This document shows positions 23,416-31,293 of a DNA stretch of 32,233 nucleotides, piece after piece. The stretch lies in contig JADQBR010000058.1 of NCBI GenBank assembly GCA_016278515.1, positions 1 to 32,233 on the forward strand. The letters run 5' to 3'. Each line of letters opens with the position of its first letter. Positions within the stretch are counted from its first letter, which is position 1. Below the pieces are notes generated by a model that was not told where the DNA came from, did not search any database, and saw only the letters and a program-made list of their open reading frames with translations. The position numbers and the translations under genes are program-made. The DNA is from Bacillota bacterium. GTDB lineage: Bacteria > Bacillota > JADQBR01.

Positions 23416-24216
23416 TTGATCAGCTTCAATATATCTAAACATAACAATGTCCTTTGTGCAAAAGCTACTGTCCGCTTATTTGGCGCTGAAATGGATGTTT
23501 ACAGTTATTTCATAGATGGAATACTGGTCGATACCGGACCTAGGCGCTGCCTTAAGGAGTTTTCTGCTTTCTTTCAAGCAAATGATATCCATCAGGTAGT
23601 TTTAACCCATGCCCATGAAGATCACTGCGGCAATGCCAGCTATCTGAACAAGCGGGGGACTCCTATCTACATCCATCCTTCCGCTATTAAGTTTTGTAAT
23701 ACCATGCCAAAGCTACCTCTTTATCGACGGTTGTTTTGGAAAAAAAGGGAACCGTTTTCTGCTTCGGCTATAGACGAAGTGTTCAACTCTCAAAGTCTTT
23801 CATGGCAGGTAATAGAAGTTCCCGGGCATACCCAGGACTATATTGCGCTGTACAACCAGAAAGAGGGTGCCCTCTTTACCGGTGACCTGATTGTATCCCC
23901 GAAAACAAAATTAGGAATGCCAGGAGAGAATATGCACCAAATTATTAATTCATTAAAACGACTGCTTAGCTATGATTTTCAAACAATCTACTGCGGTCAT
24001 GCAGGAGTAATTGAAAAAGGGAGGGCGATACTAGAGAAAAAGCTGGCTAACCTGGAGAACCTTAGAGATGAAGTCATACAACTGTACCATCATCAATGCC
24101 TAAGCATCCTAGAAATTAATATCAAACTGTTTCCGAAAAATGACTTTTTACAGTACGTTTCCGGCAAAGAATGGGCTTCTGAGCACATAATTACTTCATT
24201 TATTTATGACCAATAG
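23416..24216 (+). CDS. Metallo-beta-lactamase-fold hydrolase
   Basis: About 266 aa with the complete metal set of the MBL fold: HAHEDHCG (HxHxDH, residues about 65-70), VPGHTQDYI (third His), FTGDLIV (bridging Asp) and YCGHAG (last His). It starts from a TTG at 23416 with AGGAG 8 bases upstream; the upstream ATG at 23398 has no ribosome site. The C-terminal ~60 residues (LENLRDEVIQLYHHQCLSILEI) are a helical tail like that of many MBL hydrolases of the glyoxalase II-like group. Substrate unknown. It is the only intact gene in 21.2-25.3 kb, and has its own terminator. Confidence 0.85.
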   Translation: MISFNISKHNNVLCAKATVRLFGAEMDVYSYFIDGILVDTGPRRCLKEFSAFFQANDIHQVVLTHAHEDHCGNASYLNKRGTPIYIHPSAIKFCNTMPKLPLYRRLFWKKREPFSASAIDEVFNSQSLSWQVIEVPGHTQDYIALYNQKEGALFTGDLIVSPKTKLGMPGENMHQIINSLKRLLSYDFQTIYCGHAGVIEKGRAILEKKLANLENLRDEVIQLYHHQCLSILEINIKLFPKNDFLQYVSGKEWASEHIITSFIYDQ

Positions 24217-24230
24217 CCCTTTTTTTTGAA

Positions 24231-24268
24231 AACAAGCCAGCATCTGACACTCTAGAGGCTGGCTTGTT
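24231..24268 (+). terminator. Terminator of the MBL-fold gene
   Basis: AACAAGCCAGC (24231-24241) pairs perfectly with GCTGGCTTGTT (24258-24268), followed by ATTATTAAT, 14 bases after the stop codon. Confidence 0.75.
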
Positions 24269-24296
24269 ATTATTAATCAAAAGTGGTTTTCAAAAC

Positions 24297-24755
24297 GGGC
24301 CACGGGGACGTTTTGTTTGCCATCTAATGAAAAACTCAACGATATGACGCAACCCAAAAAGCACTCCCTAATTTTGAGAATACTTTCTTTTTACTGCCAG
24401 GGACCGGAGAGAGGGTTTTTTAGGATTAAAGCCCCAAAAACGTTCTGATGTGGATAAACCGTTAAAGCAGTCGTTAAGATTAAAGCCCAAAGAAACGACC
24501 TACAACAAAAGTTAAAGGAAATCAAAAAACGCCAACCTCAAGAAATTGAGATTGACGCTAAACAAGCTTATGATTTGATTTCTAATTTTGGCGAACTATT
24601 TGAAACTGGGAGTAACGCGCAGAAACGTATGTTGCTTAGAACTTTCATTCGTCGAATTGAATTCTATCCTGATACTGAAAAACTTAACATTGTATTCTAC
24701 TCAAAAGGCCTGGAAGAATCAATGTAACGAGGCAATACACCTCGTTACATTTCAA
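24297..24755 (+). repeat. 458-bp dispersed repeat, copy 1
   Basis: This ~459-bp unit matches 31294-31751 almost base for base, with the same left end (GGGCCACGGGGACG) and the same right end (CCTCGTTACATTTCAA). It consists of a short REP-like piece, a hairpin plus tRNA-3'-end-like piece on the minus strand, and the C-terminal part of a large serine recombinase. The right end is a 12-bp hairpin (24721-24751). Here it directly abuts a tRNA-Leu 3' half. Shared ends at two unrelated sites suggest a mobile unit of fixed length. Confidence 0.8.
24485..24727 (+). pseudogene. Large serine recombinase C-terminal fragment, copy 1
   Basis: 80 codons ending TAA at 24725-24727: LQQKLKEIKKRQPQEIEI, AYDLISNFGELFETGSNAQK and RMLLRTFIRRIEFYPDTEKL. 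Such a coiled basic helix followed by 'xLFExxxxxxKrxLLrxxIxxIei' is the C-terminal end of large serine recombinases (phage/ICE integrases of 450-550 aa). The catalytic resolvase domain and zinc domain are missing. The reading frame is intact here but lacks a start. Confidence 0.65.
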
Positions 24756-24758
24756 GTA

Positions 24759-24813
24759 GTGCCGAGGACCGGAATCGAACCGGTACGGTCTTTGAGGACC
24801 GCAGGATTTTAAG
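24759..24813 (-). pseudogene. tRNA-Leu(UAA) 3' half, likely att remnant
   Basis: On the minus strand the segment runs from the anticodon loop (CTTAAAATC, anticodon TAA) through CTGC, a variable arm (GGTC-CTCAAA-GACC), a T arm (CCGG-TTCGATT-CCGG) and the acceptor strand CCTCGGCA. The 5' half (acceptor, D arm, anticodon 5' stem) is absent, so it cannot be a tRNA. Integrative elements recombine within tRNA 3' halves, so this is probably an attachment-site copy left by an integrated element. It lies 4 bases from the recombinase fragment. Confidence 0.75.
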
Positions 24814-24885
24814 TTCTAGAAGGTTCTTTTTATCTAAATCTATTTGATGTTACGACGTGTCTTAAAGCAGTCTTCAATAACACCT

Positions 24886-24905
24886 GGGACAAGCTACCTT
24901 GTCCC
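24886..24905. repeat. REP-like hairpin at the 3' end of the thiE remnant
   Basis: GGGACAAG-CTAC-CTTGTCCC, an 8-bp perfect stem. Its form is like the 'gggac...gtccc' palindromes associated with RAYT transposases, of which a remnant lies at 26541-26648. The thiE fragment stops at it. Confidence 0.45.
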
Positions 24906-24908
24906 CTT

Positions 24909-25330
24909 GGCCCTTGTAAAACTAGGCCCCTTAGGCTGGGTGCCCGGCTTAGATTGGGTCTCATATATTGGGCTGGTCAGCAGGTAATCCGCCCCCCATT
25001 TCTCAGCGTTAACAGCTTCTTCCACCGTATGTACTGAAATACCCTGCATGCCATCGCTGTATTCTCGGGCCTGGTTAGTAACACCAAATCCCGTATGGTA
25101 TCCATCTGCCGAAACAGCACGAGTACAGTCAAGTTTCCGTTTACAATAAAGCGTACTTTCGTGCCCTTCAGCACTTTGTTAACTCCCAGCGCCAAAGTAT
25201 ACAGCCGTGAGGCGGAAAGGTCTTTTTCTCTTAGGATTACTGCATCCAATCCACCGCGCACGGCATTATCAATTACAGTCAATAGGCTACCGCTTTTAAT
25301 CAACTGCCTATTGGTAACCAAGTAAAGCAT
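24909..25330 (-). pseudogene. thiE: Thiamine-phosphate synthase remnant
   Basis: From ATG 25330 the frame reads MLYLVTNRQLIKSG, then VIDNAVRGGLDAVILREKDL and VRFIVNGNL. After a shift near 25135 a second frame continues AVSADGYHTGFG, GISVHTVEEAVNAEKWGADY and SPIYETQSKPGTQPKG. These are consecutive ThiE/TenI blocks (phosphate-loop and HxG positions altered). ThiE joins the thiazole and pyrimidine parts of thiamine. It ends early, near a REP-like hairpin, having lost the last ~40 residues. Confidence 0.8.
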
Positions 25331-25408
25331 CAGTCGTCGTCTCTCAAAATGTTAATATCTTTACCCTGCATTACCTAGTAAGTTCGCTCAAAGCAGCTCT
25401 TGTAACAG

Positions 25409-25434
25409 GAAAGGAAACGTCCCAGTTTCCTTTC
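25409..25434 (-). terminator. Hairpin downstream of the lipoprotein gene
   Basis: GAAAGGAAAC (25409-25418) and GTTTCCTTTC (25425-25434) pair perfectly around GTCCCA. It sits 70 bases beyond the stop of the minus-strand lipoprotein gene. No T run follows, so it may be a terminator remnant or part of a small repeat. Confidence 0.4.
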
Positions 25435-25502
25435 ACATTACCGATTCTTCACTATTGGTTATATATACAAGATTATTATCATCCCAAAATAACTCTAAAT
25501 CT

Positions 25503-26354
25503 TCAATCTGCCTTTCCGTAGTATTCCTTGCCATCCGAGAGAATAAGTGCTACCGCCCCAGCCCAGTTAATTGTTTCTCTTTGCCGAGAAAGTTCCAGCA
25601 GCCAGAGTTCCTCACTGCCGCTTTGGGTGGATACAAAGGCCAGTTTTTCCCCGTTGGGCGACCAGGAAGGGTATAGTTCATGGCCCGGGTGACTGGTGAG
25701 CTGTTTGATTGTATCTTTTTCTCGAAGGTAGAGGTTCCAATTCCCGTCTTTATTCGCTGTAAAGGCTATATGTTCTCCTGCTGGAGAAACTGCCGGATGT
25801 TTTTGGTAACCGCTGTTCAAGCCGAAAGAACCCAAAAATTTCTGCTGCACACCATATAACAAAAGCCCTGTCCCCTCGGACCAACGGGGTTTGGCAATCC
25901 GCCAGTCGCCCCTAAACTCCGTCCGGTAAGCAAACCGGAGTGTTTCTGGTTTACCGGTAGATGTATTGTGCACGTCCTTAATACGTAAAATATAGCTGGT
26001 ATCCGGTTGAAGCTTTTCCTGAGGGTCGAGGTATATCTCCCCTGGTCCGTAGCCCTCACTTCGTACTGCAAAATCCAACTCAGGCTCGAAAGAAATGGCC
26101 TGTTCATCAACAGACGGGTCAACAGCCCCCGTAAAGATCAAACGAAAACCTACATTTTCCAGAGGTAAGAATAAGTACTGATCATTAGGGAGTACCTGCT
26201 CCAGGGAAGGAAGCATCGCTTTTTCCTCCAGCCCATCTTGTTCGCTATTTCCCTCGCCGACTGAACATCCCCCCATAAAAAATACTATCAGGAGAATGAT
26301 TATCACCAAAAAATAAGGGTAGTTATTATTTGGTTTTCTAATCATAACTTTCAT
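25503..26354 (-). CDS. TolB-like beta-propeller lipoprotein
   Basis: 283 aa. Signal peptide with KPNNN charged head, a hydrophobic core and lipobox FFMGGC (Cys about residue 30), so lipid-anchored outside the membrane. Residues about 50-140 look like a Big_5/Ig-like domain (FTGAVDPSVDEQAISFEPEL, DTSYILRIKDV). The rest has PD40/TolB-type beta-propeller blades: HPAVSPAGEHIAFTANKDGN, then LYPSWSPNGEKLAFVSTQSG. Only two or three blades are present, fewer than a full propeller. Role unknown; such proteins often sense or bind sugars or proteins at the surface. A CTAACTAGGAG-like site precedes ATG 26354. Confidence 0.7.
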   Translation of the reverse strand: MKVMIRKPNNNYPYFLVIIILLIVFFMGGCSVGEGNSEQDGLEEKAMLPSLEQVLPNDQYLFLPLENVGFRLIFTGAVDPSVDEQAISFEPELDFAVRSEGYGPGEIYLDPQEKLQPDTSYILRIKDVHNTSTGKPETLRFAYRTEFRGDWRIAKPRWSEGTGLLLYGVQQKFLGSFGLNSGYQKHPAVSPAGEHIAFTANKDGNWNLYLREKDTIKQLTSHPGHELYPSWSPNGEKLAFVSTQSGSEELWLLELSRQRETINWAGAVALILSDGKEYYGKAD

Positions 26355-26540
26355 CTCCTAGTTAGTAATATAATCGTCTGTGTTCACGGTGCTACCTGTA
26401 TGCCCTCTCATGATACTTATTACACTTATAATTAATCTTGCTCCTATAAATTAGTACCAACAAGGTGAGTTTCGTTACACTAAAAAAGAAAAAACCGCCT
26501 TTAACTTAACTCCTTGGCGATTTCGGTTCAAATATTAGGT

Positions 26541-26648
26541 TTAACCCCAGTTAAACATGACATATTCATCGAGAAAACTTTTGTCAATTCCCCTTAACAT
26601 AGCATGATAGGCCCCAATTATACTTCTTTTTCTTGCTTGTCTTGCCAT
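26541..26648 (-). pseudogene. RAYT (Y1 transposase) N-terminal remnant
   Basis: ATG 26648 opens MARQARKRSIIGAYHAMLRG then IDKSFLDEYVMFNWG and a stop. 'MxRxARxxSxxGxYHVMxRG' is the start of IS200-like REP-associated tyrosine transposases (RAYTs). The HUH and catalytic Tyr parts are missing, so it is only 35 residues of a ~200-aa protein. Its presence links the REP-like hairpins in the window to a former RAYT. Confidence 0.6.
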
Positions 26649-26746
26649 CTATATCACCCTACTTTAGAATAACAGAAGTTACCAAGAAAGATAACTGAAA
26701 AGTCCCCATGTCTTCCTAAAGCATTGAATCTTTATAACGAAGGTAT

Positions 26747-27430
26747 TTAATTTAAAACATCCCTAAATTCTTCTACTATATTCTTACCTGTTTTTTTATC
26801 TTGTGGGATTGGAATATCAAATTCACCTTCCTCATCACTATCAATACCTCCGTATTTTTCCCACACAGCGTATAAAGTTCTGTAATCCCCATTCATAAGT
26901 TGCTGACGTACTTGAGCAAGTAAATTAAGCAGTTGATCTTCAGCAACAAAGCCTGTGTCTTCTTCCCCATCATCTTCCTCATTTTCGTCACCGTAATGAT
27001 CTTCATATTCATCAAATGAACCATCAATATAAGAGATATCAACCCTGCAATATATGGCAATCACCACCCGATTGTCAATGCTCTCTACGGTAATTCCCAA
27101 TTCATCCTGTCCACTGAATTCATATTTGTATAAATCCTCCAACTGTTCTTGTGTAGTGTTAAACGCCAGTGCAAAAGTCCACCAGTCATAATCTTCCCCA
27201 TACATGACGTCATAATATTTCACCATAAGTTCCTCCCACCCACCAGGTATGTCGTACCCGTCAACATGGTAGGTAAAACTAACCCTTCTTGATGTAGGGT
27301 AAGCCCTTCTGGAAAGAGAAGTCACCTCTGCTTTCTCTTTCTTTCCAAGCGCCTTATCTACGGCTAAGAATTCATATGATGTAGAACTATGGTCTGAAGT
27401 AAAGCCTTTTCTAATGCTTATTACTCTCAT
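26747..27430 (-). CDS. Conserved acidic protein of unknown function, partner of radical SAM gene
   Basis: 227 aa, no signal peptide. I cannot assign a family. The N-terminus MRVISIRKGFTSDHSSTSYE is rich in Ser/Thr and His; the middle has many aromatic residues (YHVDGYDIPGGWEEL, YYDVMYGEDYDWWTFAL); a very acidic stretch (DEYEDHYGDENEEDDGEED, about residues 138-156) precedes a C-terminal helix region. It starts 27 bases after the radical SAM gene with GGAGG 8 bases before the ATG, so the two are one unit. Being the only product in the operon without enzyme motifs, it could be the substrate or a recognition partner of the radical SAM enzyme; this is inference. Confidence 0.7.
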   Translation of the reverse strand: MRVISIRKGFTSDHSSTSYEFLAVDKALGKKEKAEVTSLSRRAYPTSRRVSFTYHVDGYDIPGGWEELMVKYYDVMYGEDYDWWTFALAFNTTQEQLEDLYKYEFSGQDELGITVESIDNRVVIAIYCRVDISYIDGSFDEYEDHYGDENEEDDGEEDTGFVAEDQLLNLLAQVRQQLMNGDYRTLYAVWEKYGGIDSDEEGEFDIPIPQDKKTGKNIVEEFRDVLN

Positions 27431-27456
27431 TTCAGTTACCTCCAGTCAGTTCATAT

Positions 27457-28983
27457 TTATCCATTATTAATCCATGACGGATAATCCTTGTTAGTACCCT
27501 CTTCAAGCCATTTCTCAATTTCGTCACGGGTCGCATATGGAAATCCCCCATCAGTATAACCTATAGTATCCTGTATATCAGCTATAACATCATATTCATC
27601 ATCAATAAAGTTACTCCCACATACTGGTCCAGGACATCCCAGATCAAAACCGATTGCATCCTCTGCAAAGACTCTGCATCCGCCACAAAAGAGTTTTGCC
27701 TGACATTTTCCACAGCTGCTATTCTTAAAACACTTTTTTTCTCTAAAGTTCCTGTATTTTTTAAGTACGTTGCTCCTATACCATATACATTTATAATCCT
27801 CATTCAGTAAGTTACCTGCCTTAAAAATATCCCTAACAAGCTGTGAACACGGATAAACAGAACCATCAGGCGTAATAGATATTATCCGTTCTCCTGCAAC
27901 ACATCCCCTTATCCCCGAATATAAGGCCGTTTGCGGATTCAATCTCCGTTCCAGAAAAGAAAGAGCACAATCAATCCGGAAAGATATATCTGTATGCATC
28001 TCCTGCATCACCATCAATCTTTCCTCTAATAACTCCAGATCCTGTTGATTCGGCTTTTCTTGAAGCCAACGTTTCACATTATTAGGAGGCTTGTATCTAA
28101 GTAAGGTATACCGTTTAAAACCGCTGCTTACAAGCATTTCAATTATTCTATCAAAATTATGTATGGAGGACCTTGTCATAATTAAATTTGCACCGGTAAT
28201 TATACTGCGTTCATTCAACTGGGTCACCAATGCTCTAAGCTTTTCTCCGGTACTGATATTTCCATTTATAAGCTCATCGGTTCTTATTCCGATTTGAATA
28301 GTTTTAATGTATTTTGCCAGTACATCAAGTCGTTGGCTTTCAATTTCATATTTTCCTGTAGTAATATGAACTACCAAACCTTTTTCCGATGCTCTCTGTA
28401 CAATGTCCTCCAAATCACTTCTCATCAAGGGCTCTCCGCCTCCGATAGCAAGCTGAAAAACACCGCTATCTGCTATTTTACTTATCAAATTAAATGCAGC
28501 CTGAGTATCAAGCTCTTTGGTAAATAAGCTTTTATGACGCTCAATGTAGCAATCAGGACATGCTTCCCCACATTTGTAGGTCACTGCCCAATGAACTGTC
28601 TCAGGAGCACTCAAGTGTTCATGTGCAGGCCACTTAATTTTTATCAGATTTTTATCTTGAAATGGCTTTCTATAATGTTTAGACAGGATTCCATTTGGCA
28701 TTACATCAATAATTCCCATATCGGCAAGCCTAAATATTACACCTTTTATATTTCCGCTATTTATCCTTTTTCCCTTATAGGTTATAGGCATATCCAATAA
28801 AGCATCCATATTAACTAATTCGTTATGCTTTATTATTGAAAGAACTGTAAAAGCTTCCCGATCAACGTCAATAATGTCTCCGGTGTCCATATTAAAAAGA
28901 ACCCCGCCAAAATATTCTTTTCTTATTTTAACTCTATCGGAAAGTTTAATAAATTTAGATTTCACCGGCTCTCCCATCATCAT
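27457..28983 (-). CDS. Radical SAM/SPASM maturase with N-terminal PqqD-like (RRE) domain
   Basis: About 508 aa. Residues ~10-90 ([33 protein letters not shown]) have the PqqD-like winged-helix pattern of RiPP recognition elements. The radical SAM core starts at CGEACPDC (CxxxCxxC for the 4Fe-4S cluster) near residue 138, followed by GGGEPLMR for SAM binding. A SPASM C-terminal domain is seen: [20 protein letters not shown], then [20 protein letters not shown] and CPGPVC, giving ligands for auxiliary clusters. This architecture modifies ribosomal peptides or protein side chains. The ATG at 28983 overlaps the stop of the YkgJ gene (ATGA); a GTG at 28965 with GGGAG before it is an alternative. 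Substrate unknown. Confidence 0.88.
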   Translation of the reverse strand: MMMGEPVKSKFIKLSDRVKIRKEYFGGVLFNMDTGDIIDVDREAFTVLSIIKHNELVNMDALLDMPITYKGKRINSGNIKGVIFRLADMGIIDVMPNGILSKHYRKPFQDKNLIKIKWPAHEHLSAPETVHWAVTYKCGEACPDCYIERHKSLFTKELDTQAAFNLISKIADSGVFQLAIGGGEPLMRSDLEDIVQRASEKGLVVHITTGKYEIESQRLDVLAKYIKTIQIGIRTDELINGNISTGEKLRALVTQLNERSIITGANLIMTRSSIHNFDRIIEMLVSSGFKRYTLLRYKPPNNVKRWLQEKPNQQDLELLEERLMVMQEMHTDISFRIDCALSFLERRLNPQTALYSGIRGCVAGERIISITPDGSVYPCSQLVRDIFKAGNLLNEDYKCIWYRSNVLKKYRNFREKKCFKNSSCGKCQAKLFCGGCRVFAEDAIGFDLGCPGPVCGSNFIDDEYDVIADIQDTIGYTDGGFPYATRDEIEKWLEEGTNKDYPSWINNG

Positions 28984-29630
28984 TTTCCACAGCACTTTTT
29001 ATACTTAATTCCACTGCCGCATGGGCAGGGATCATTTCTACCAAATTTAACGTTACTTACAATATTTTTACTACTCATACCATTATTTGCAGCCATATTA
29101 TTATTTCCCCATAGTTCCTGATATTCAATTTTATAATCCGCAAACTCGTCCTTGTAGTGTTTCTTTAGCTTGTCAAATATTTCAAACACTACAGGACATA
29201 TTTCACAGTTTCCAACAAGGTTAATAAGCCTTGTTCCGATTTCCGCCTTGTCGGTGAAGGGGTATTCCCGGCAATTAGCCGGTCTACAATCATAGATTGA
29301 ACATCCATCTGCCGTTAAAAACGGACACGGTTTATTATTAATTACAAATCCTTCATTTGTTATGGTAAGATATTGGCTTTTGAATTCAGCAGCAGTTAGT
29401 TCTAATTTTGTTGAAATTACCTCTATTTCATCATCCTCCACTAATGGTACAATAGTCGCGCAGCAATTGGAACAGGCGATACAATTAAAATCCTCAAACA
29501 GTTCATTATGTAATCTATGCACGATACTATCTACATCTTCCGGGTCCTGACCTTTTAAGAATGAACGGAGTATCCAGTTTTCATCTTCAACCTTTTTAAA
29601 TGCATTTTTCAGTTTGTCTGCTGATAACAT
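28980..29630 (-). CDS. YkgJ-type cysteine-cluster protein with SEC-C tail
   Basis: 216 aa. Start ATG 29630 with GGAGGG 6 bases upstream. Residues ~50-165 have the YkgJ pattern: [14 protein letters not shown], then [24 protein letters not shown] and [10 protein letters not shown], a set of about ten Cys expected to bind an Fe-S cluster or zinc. The C-terminal 20 residues, [20 protein letters not shown], are a SEC-C zinc motif (CxCx8CC). YkgJ proteins occur beside radical SAM maturases; a role in cluster assembly or electron supply is plausible but unproven. It is the first gene of the three-gene unit, coupled to the radical SAM gene by a 4-base overlap. Confidence 0.85.
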   Translation of the reverse strand: MLSADKLKNAFKKVEDENWILRSFLKGQDPEDVDSIVHRLHNELFEDFNCIACSNCCATIVPLVEDDEIEVISTKLELTAAEFKSQYLTITNEGFVINNKPCPFLTADGCSIYDCRPANCREYPFTDKAEIGTRLINLVGNCEICPVVFEIFDKLKKHYKDEFADYKIEYQELWGNNNMAANNGMSSKNIVSNVKFGRNDPCPCGSGIKYKKCCGK

Positions 29631-29940
29631 AATAATCCCTCCAGTTATTTCCACAAACGCTTACTTAATTAGTTTTTGTGGTGTAAAAAGTAGTTTCCCA
29701 TATAATAAGTACGTCCCTCCATTTTTGCTTATATTAAATCATACCATGATTTTAAAAAATTTAGACAAAAACTAGGATTTTATCTTATGAAGAATCGCTT
29801 CTATCAATACCACGGTTTTAACCTGCCTTTGAGCCCATGAATAAAGCTTCTAATCAAACTACTTCGGTCGGCGAAAATCGGTTAAAAGAAAACGCATTGT
29901 TGTTAAGCACATGTTCTGACATATTGTCGTTTGGCAACTG
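29631..29940. other. Intergenic stretch upstream of the radical SAM unit
   Basis: AT-rich. On the minus strand a 17-codon frame MEGRTYYMGNYFLHHKN begins near 29721 and ends about 40 bases before the YkgJ start, but it lacks a well-placed ribosome site, so I do not call it. I see no clear sigma-A promoter pair and no hairpin with a T run. Confidence 0.3.
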
Positions 29941-30165
29941 CTATTTATAATTTAAATGAAGTATATCCTTAACCACATATTGCATGCCTATTAAAGGATT
30001 AGGTATCTCAACACCTATGGCTTGCAGTATAGTCATTGTAAACGCCAACAGTAAGAACAGTGAAAAAGCAATAAGTTCACGCCAGTATCTTTTCCTGATA
30101 AGACCTGGGACTTCAAATAATACTATACCAATAAAAACCATAATTAACAAAAACATCATCTGCAT
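29941..30165 (-). CDS. Small membrane protein of unknown function
   Basis: About 74 aa. GGGGAGGAG precedes tandem starts at 30165 and 30159; the upstream reading frame to 30324 has no ribosome site. Two membrane helices are visible: MFLLIMVFIGIVLFEVPGL and ELIAFSLFLLLAFTMTILQA, linked by a basic loop (IRKRYWR), then a short tail IPNPLIGMQYVVKDIL. I do not recognise a named family; similar short two-helix proteins occur in spore-forming Clostridia. Single gene with no clear neighbour link. Confidence 0.6.
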   Translation of the reverse strand: MQMMFLLIMVFIGIVLFEVPGLIRKRYWRELIAFSLFLLLAFTMTILQAIGVEIPNPLIGMQYVVKDILHLNYK

Positions 30166-30420
30166 TCTCCTCCCCTTTATTTTGGATGGGATAGCATCCT
30201 CTGGTATATCTTGAAGGTGGAGAATATATTGAATATCATAAACTATATGAAGTCTAAAGGGTGAAGGGCCGCCGCCAAGAGGAGCGAAGAATAAGTACGG
30301 ATTCAAGCGTACCGCAGGGAACATCTCTCTATAGGATTATTATTCCCATAATAAAATGCGGCTTCTAATATGACCAAAATGGGCCCATTTGATGACTCCC
30401 AAGTTTGCAACAAAATAAAT
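30166..30420. other. Intergenic stretch, no gene seen
   Basis: Sequence between the small membrane protein and the tRNA-like repeat. The part at 30260-30330 is GC-richer than its surroundings (gggccgccgccaagagg), but I find no coding frame with family resemblance on either strand. Confidence 0.3.
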
Positions 30421-30496
30421 GATACCAAAAGGCTAGAGCCCTTTGTATCACTGTGTTTATGGTGCCGGGGACCGGGATTGGTCTGAAATGTATGTT
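30421..30496 (-). repeat. Hairpin plus 37-bp tRNA-3'-end-like repeat, copy 2
   Basis: The 37-bp unit at 30460-30496 is the same as 158-194 apart from one or two bases. On the minus strand it ends CCGGTCCCCGGCACCA and is followed by a hairpin, GATAC..AAAGGCT / AGCC..TTTGTATC (30421-30449). The hairpin sequence differs from that of copy 1, so only the tRNA-like module is shared. Confidence 0.5.
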
Positions 30497-30622
30497 TGGC
30501 TTAACCTATAAATAGGTTTATTTTATATAAAAAATAAAAGACCCCAAACATGAGGCCTAACTTATCAGTTTATCCAAAGTAGCAAAAACTCGTCGGTAAT
30601 CACCGCGGTCCAATCTACCTAT

Positions 30623-30883
30623 TCAATCCCCAATCTGCTCTTCATCCATAACAACAAACTTTGCAACCCTAGCAGTAGAGGGTTGTGTTAGCCCAGCATA
30701 CTCATGATTACGTAATTTAACGTCGAAGTCATCATCAGTCCTGGGTATATTTTTAGTAACTTTTATCACCATTACATTCGGTAAACATACATCCGCAATA
30801 ATTGCAGGTCTAGTAATAAATTCAGTTGCATCTTCTTCTAATGGAAACTCAACCCACCATACCTCTCCCTTTGAATAAGCCAT
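30623..30883 (-). CDS. PemK/MazF-like toxin, shortened by an in-frame TGA
   Basis: 86 aa as read. KGEVWWVEFPLEEDATEFIT then RPAIIADV, MVIKVTKN and AGLTQPSTARVAKFV follow the PemK/MazF layout (start 'kGdvwwv.fp', 'RPaii', 'T', 'aGL..pSxar'). The stop at 30623-30625 is followed, in the same frame, by IGRLDRGDYRRVFATLDKLIS and TAG at 30557, which is the kind of ending these proteins have (typical length ~105-115 aa). So a nonsense change removed the last ~21 residues. MazF-type toxins cut mRNA at short sequences. Whether the product is still active is open. AAGGCGG precedes the ATG; the antitoxin gene lies 13 bases upstream. Confidence 0.7.
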   Translation of the reverse strand: MAYSKGEVWWVEFPLEEDATEFITRPAIIADVCLPNVMVIKVTKNIPRTDDDFDVKLRNHEYAGLTQPSTARVAKFVVMDEEQIGD

Positions 30884-30896
30884 AAAAAACCGCCTT

Positions 30897-31058
30897 CTAG
30901 TCCTTCTTCTTAACTGTTTCTCTCCAATTTTCTTCTTCTCTATAAGGGCTATCTTTAGTAAGAACAGTTAATCCATCCTTGTTTCGTTTAGTATTTTTTT
31001 CAGCAAGTTCCCAGAGTAGTTCTCTTTTAGTTTTTAATTCTTTTCCCTGAACACTCAT
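30897..31058 (-). CDS. Antitoxin partner of the PemK-like toxin
   Basis: 53 aa from the ATG at 31058, preceded by AGGAGGGCAAGGG; an upstream in-frame ATG at 31085 lies ahead of this site and is unlikely. The protein is highly charged and helical (KTKRELLWELAEKN, then REEENWRETVKKKD). No DNA-binding motif is obvious, but small charged proteins directly upstream of PemK-like genes are the usual antitoxins. Its place, size and 13-base gap to the toxin support the pairing; the family is not recognised. Confidence 0.55.
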   Translation of the reverse strand: MSVQGKELKTKRELLWELAEKNTKRNKDGLTVLTKDSPYREEENWRETVKKKD

Positions 31059-31208
31059 ACCCTTGCCCTCCTGATCCTTTCTCATAGAAACACCTTCCTA
31101 ACATTCACTATCTTTAGAAACAGTGTACTCAATGAGACTAAATTTGATACCTGTATTTCTTATATATAATTTAATGATAACATATTATCCCCGAAAACAA
31201 AAGATATA

Positions 31209-31237
31209 GTTTCCTCTTGAGTTTCCTCTTGAGTTTC
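31209..31237. repeat. Short tandem repeat
   Basis: GTTTCCTCTTGA is repeated in tandem, 2.5 copies (12-bp unit). It lies in the gap between the antitoxin gene and the 458-bp repeat, outside any gene. Confidence 0.6.
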
Positions 31238-31293
31238 CGCAAAATGCAAAAAGCTAAAGAAAAACAAGGCAACACGTAAGATATAGTTATTCA

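Noticed and set aside
24588-24812. Plus-strand frame of 74 codons over the recombinase tail and tRNA fragment
   Set aside because: It is out of frame with the recombinase tail and its end is a reading through the antisense of the tRNA piece.
30623-30625. Selenocysteine reading of the TGA in the PemK-like gene
   Set aside because: No SECIS-like hairpin directly follows it and toxins of this family do not use selenocysteine; a nonsense mutation is simpler.
31209-31237. Short tandem repeat considered as a CRISPR array
   Set aside because: Only 2.5 units of 12 bp with no spacers; no cas genes in the window.
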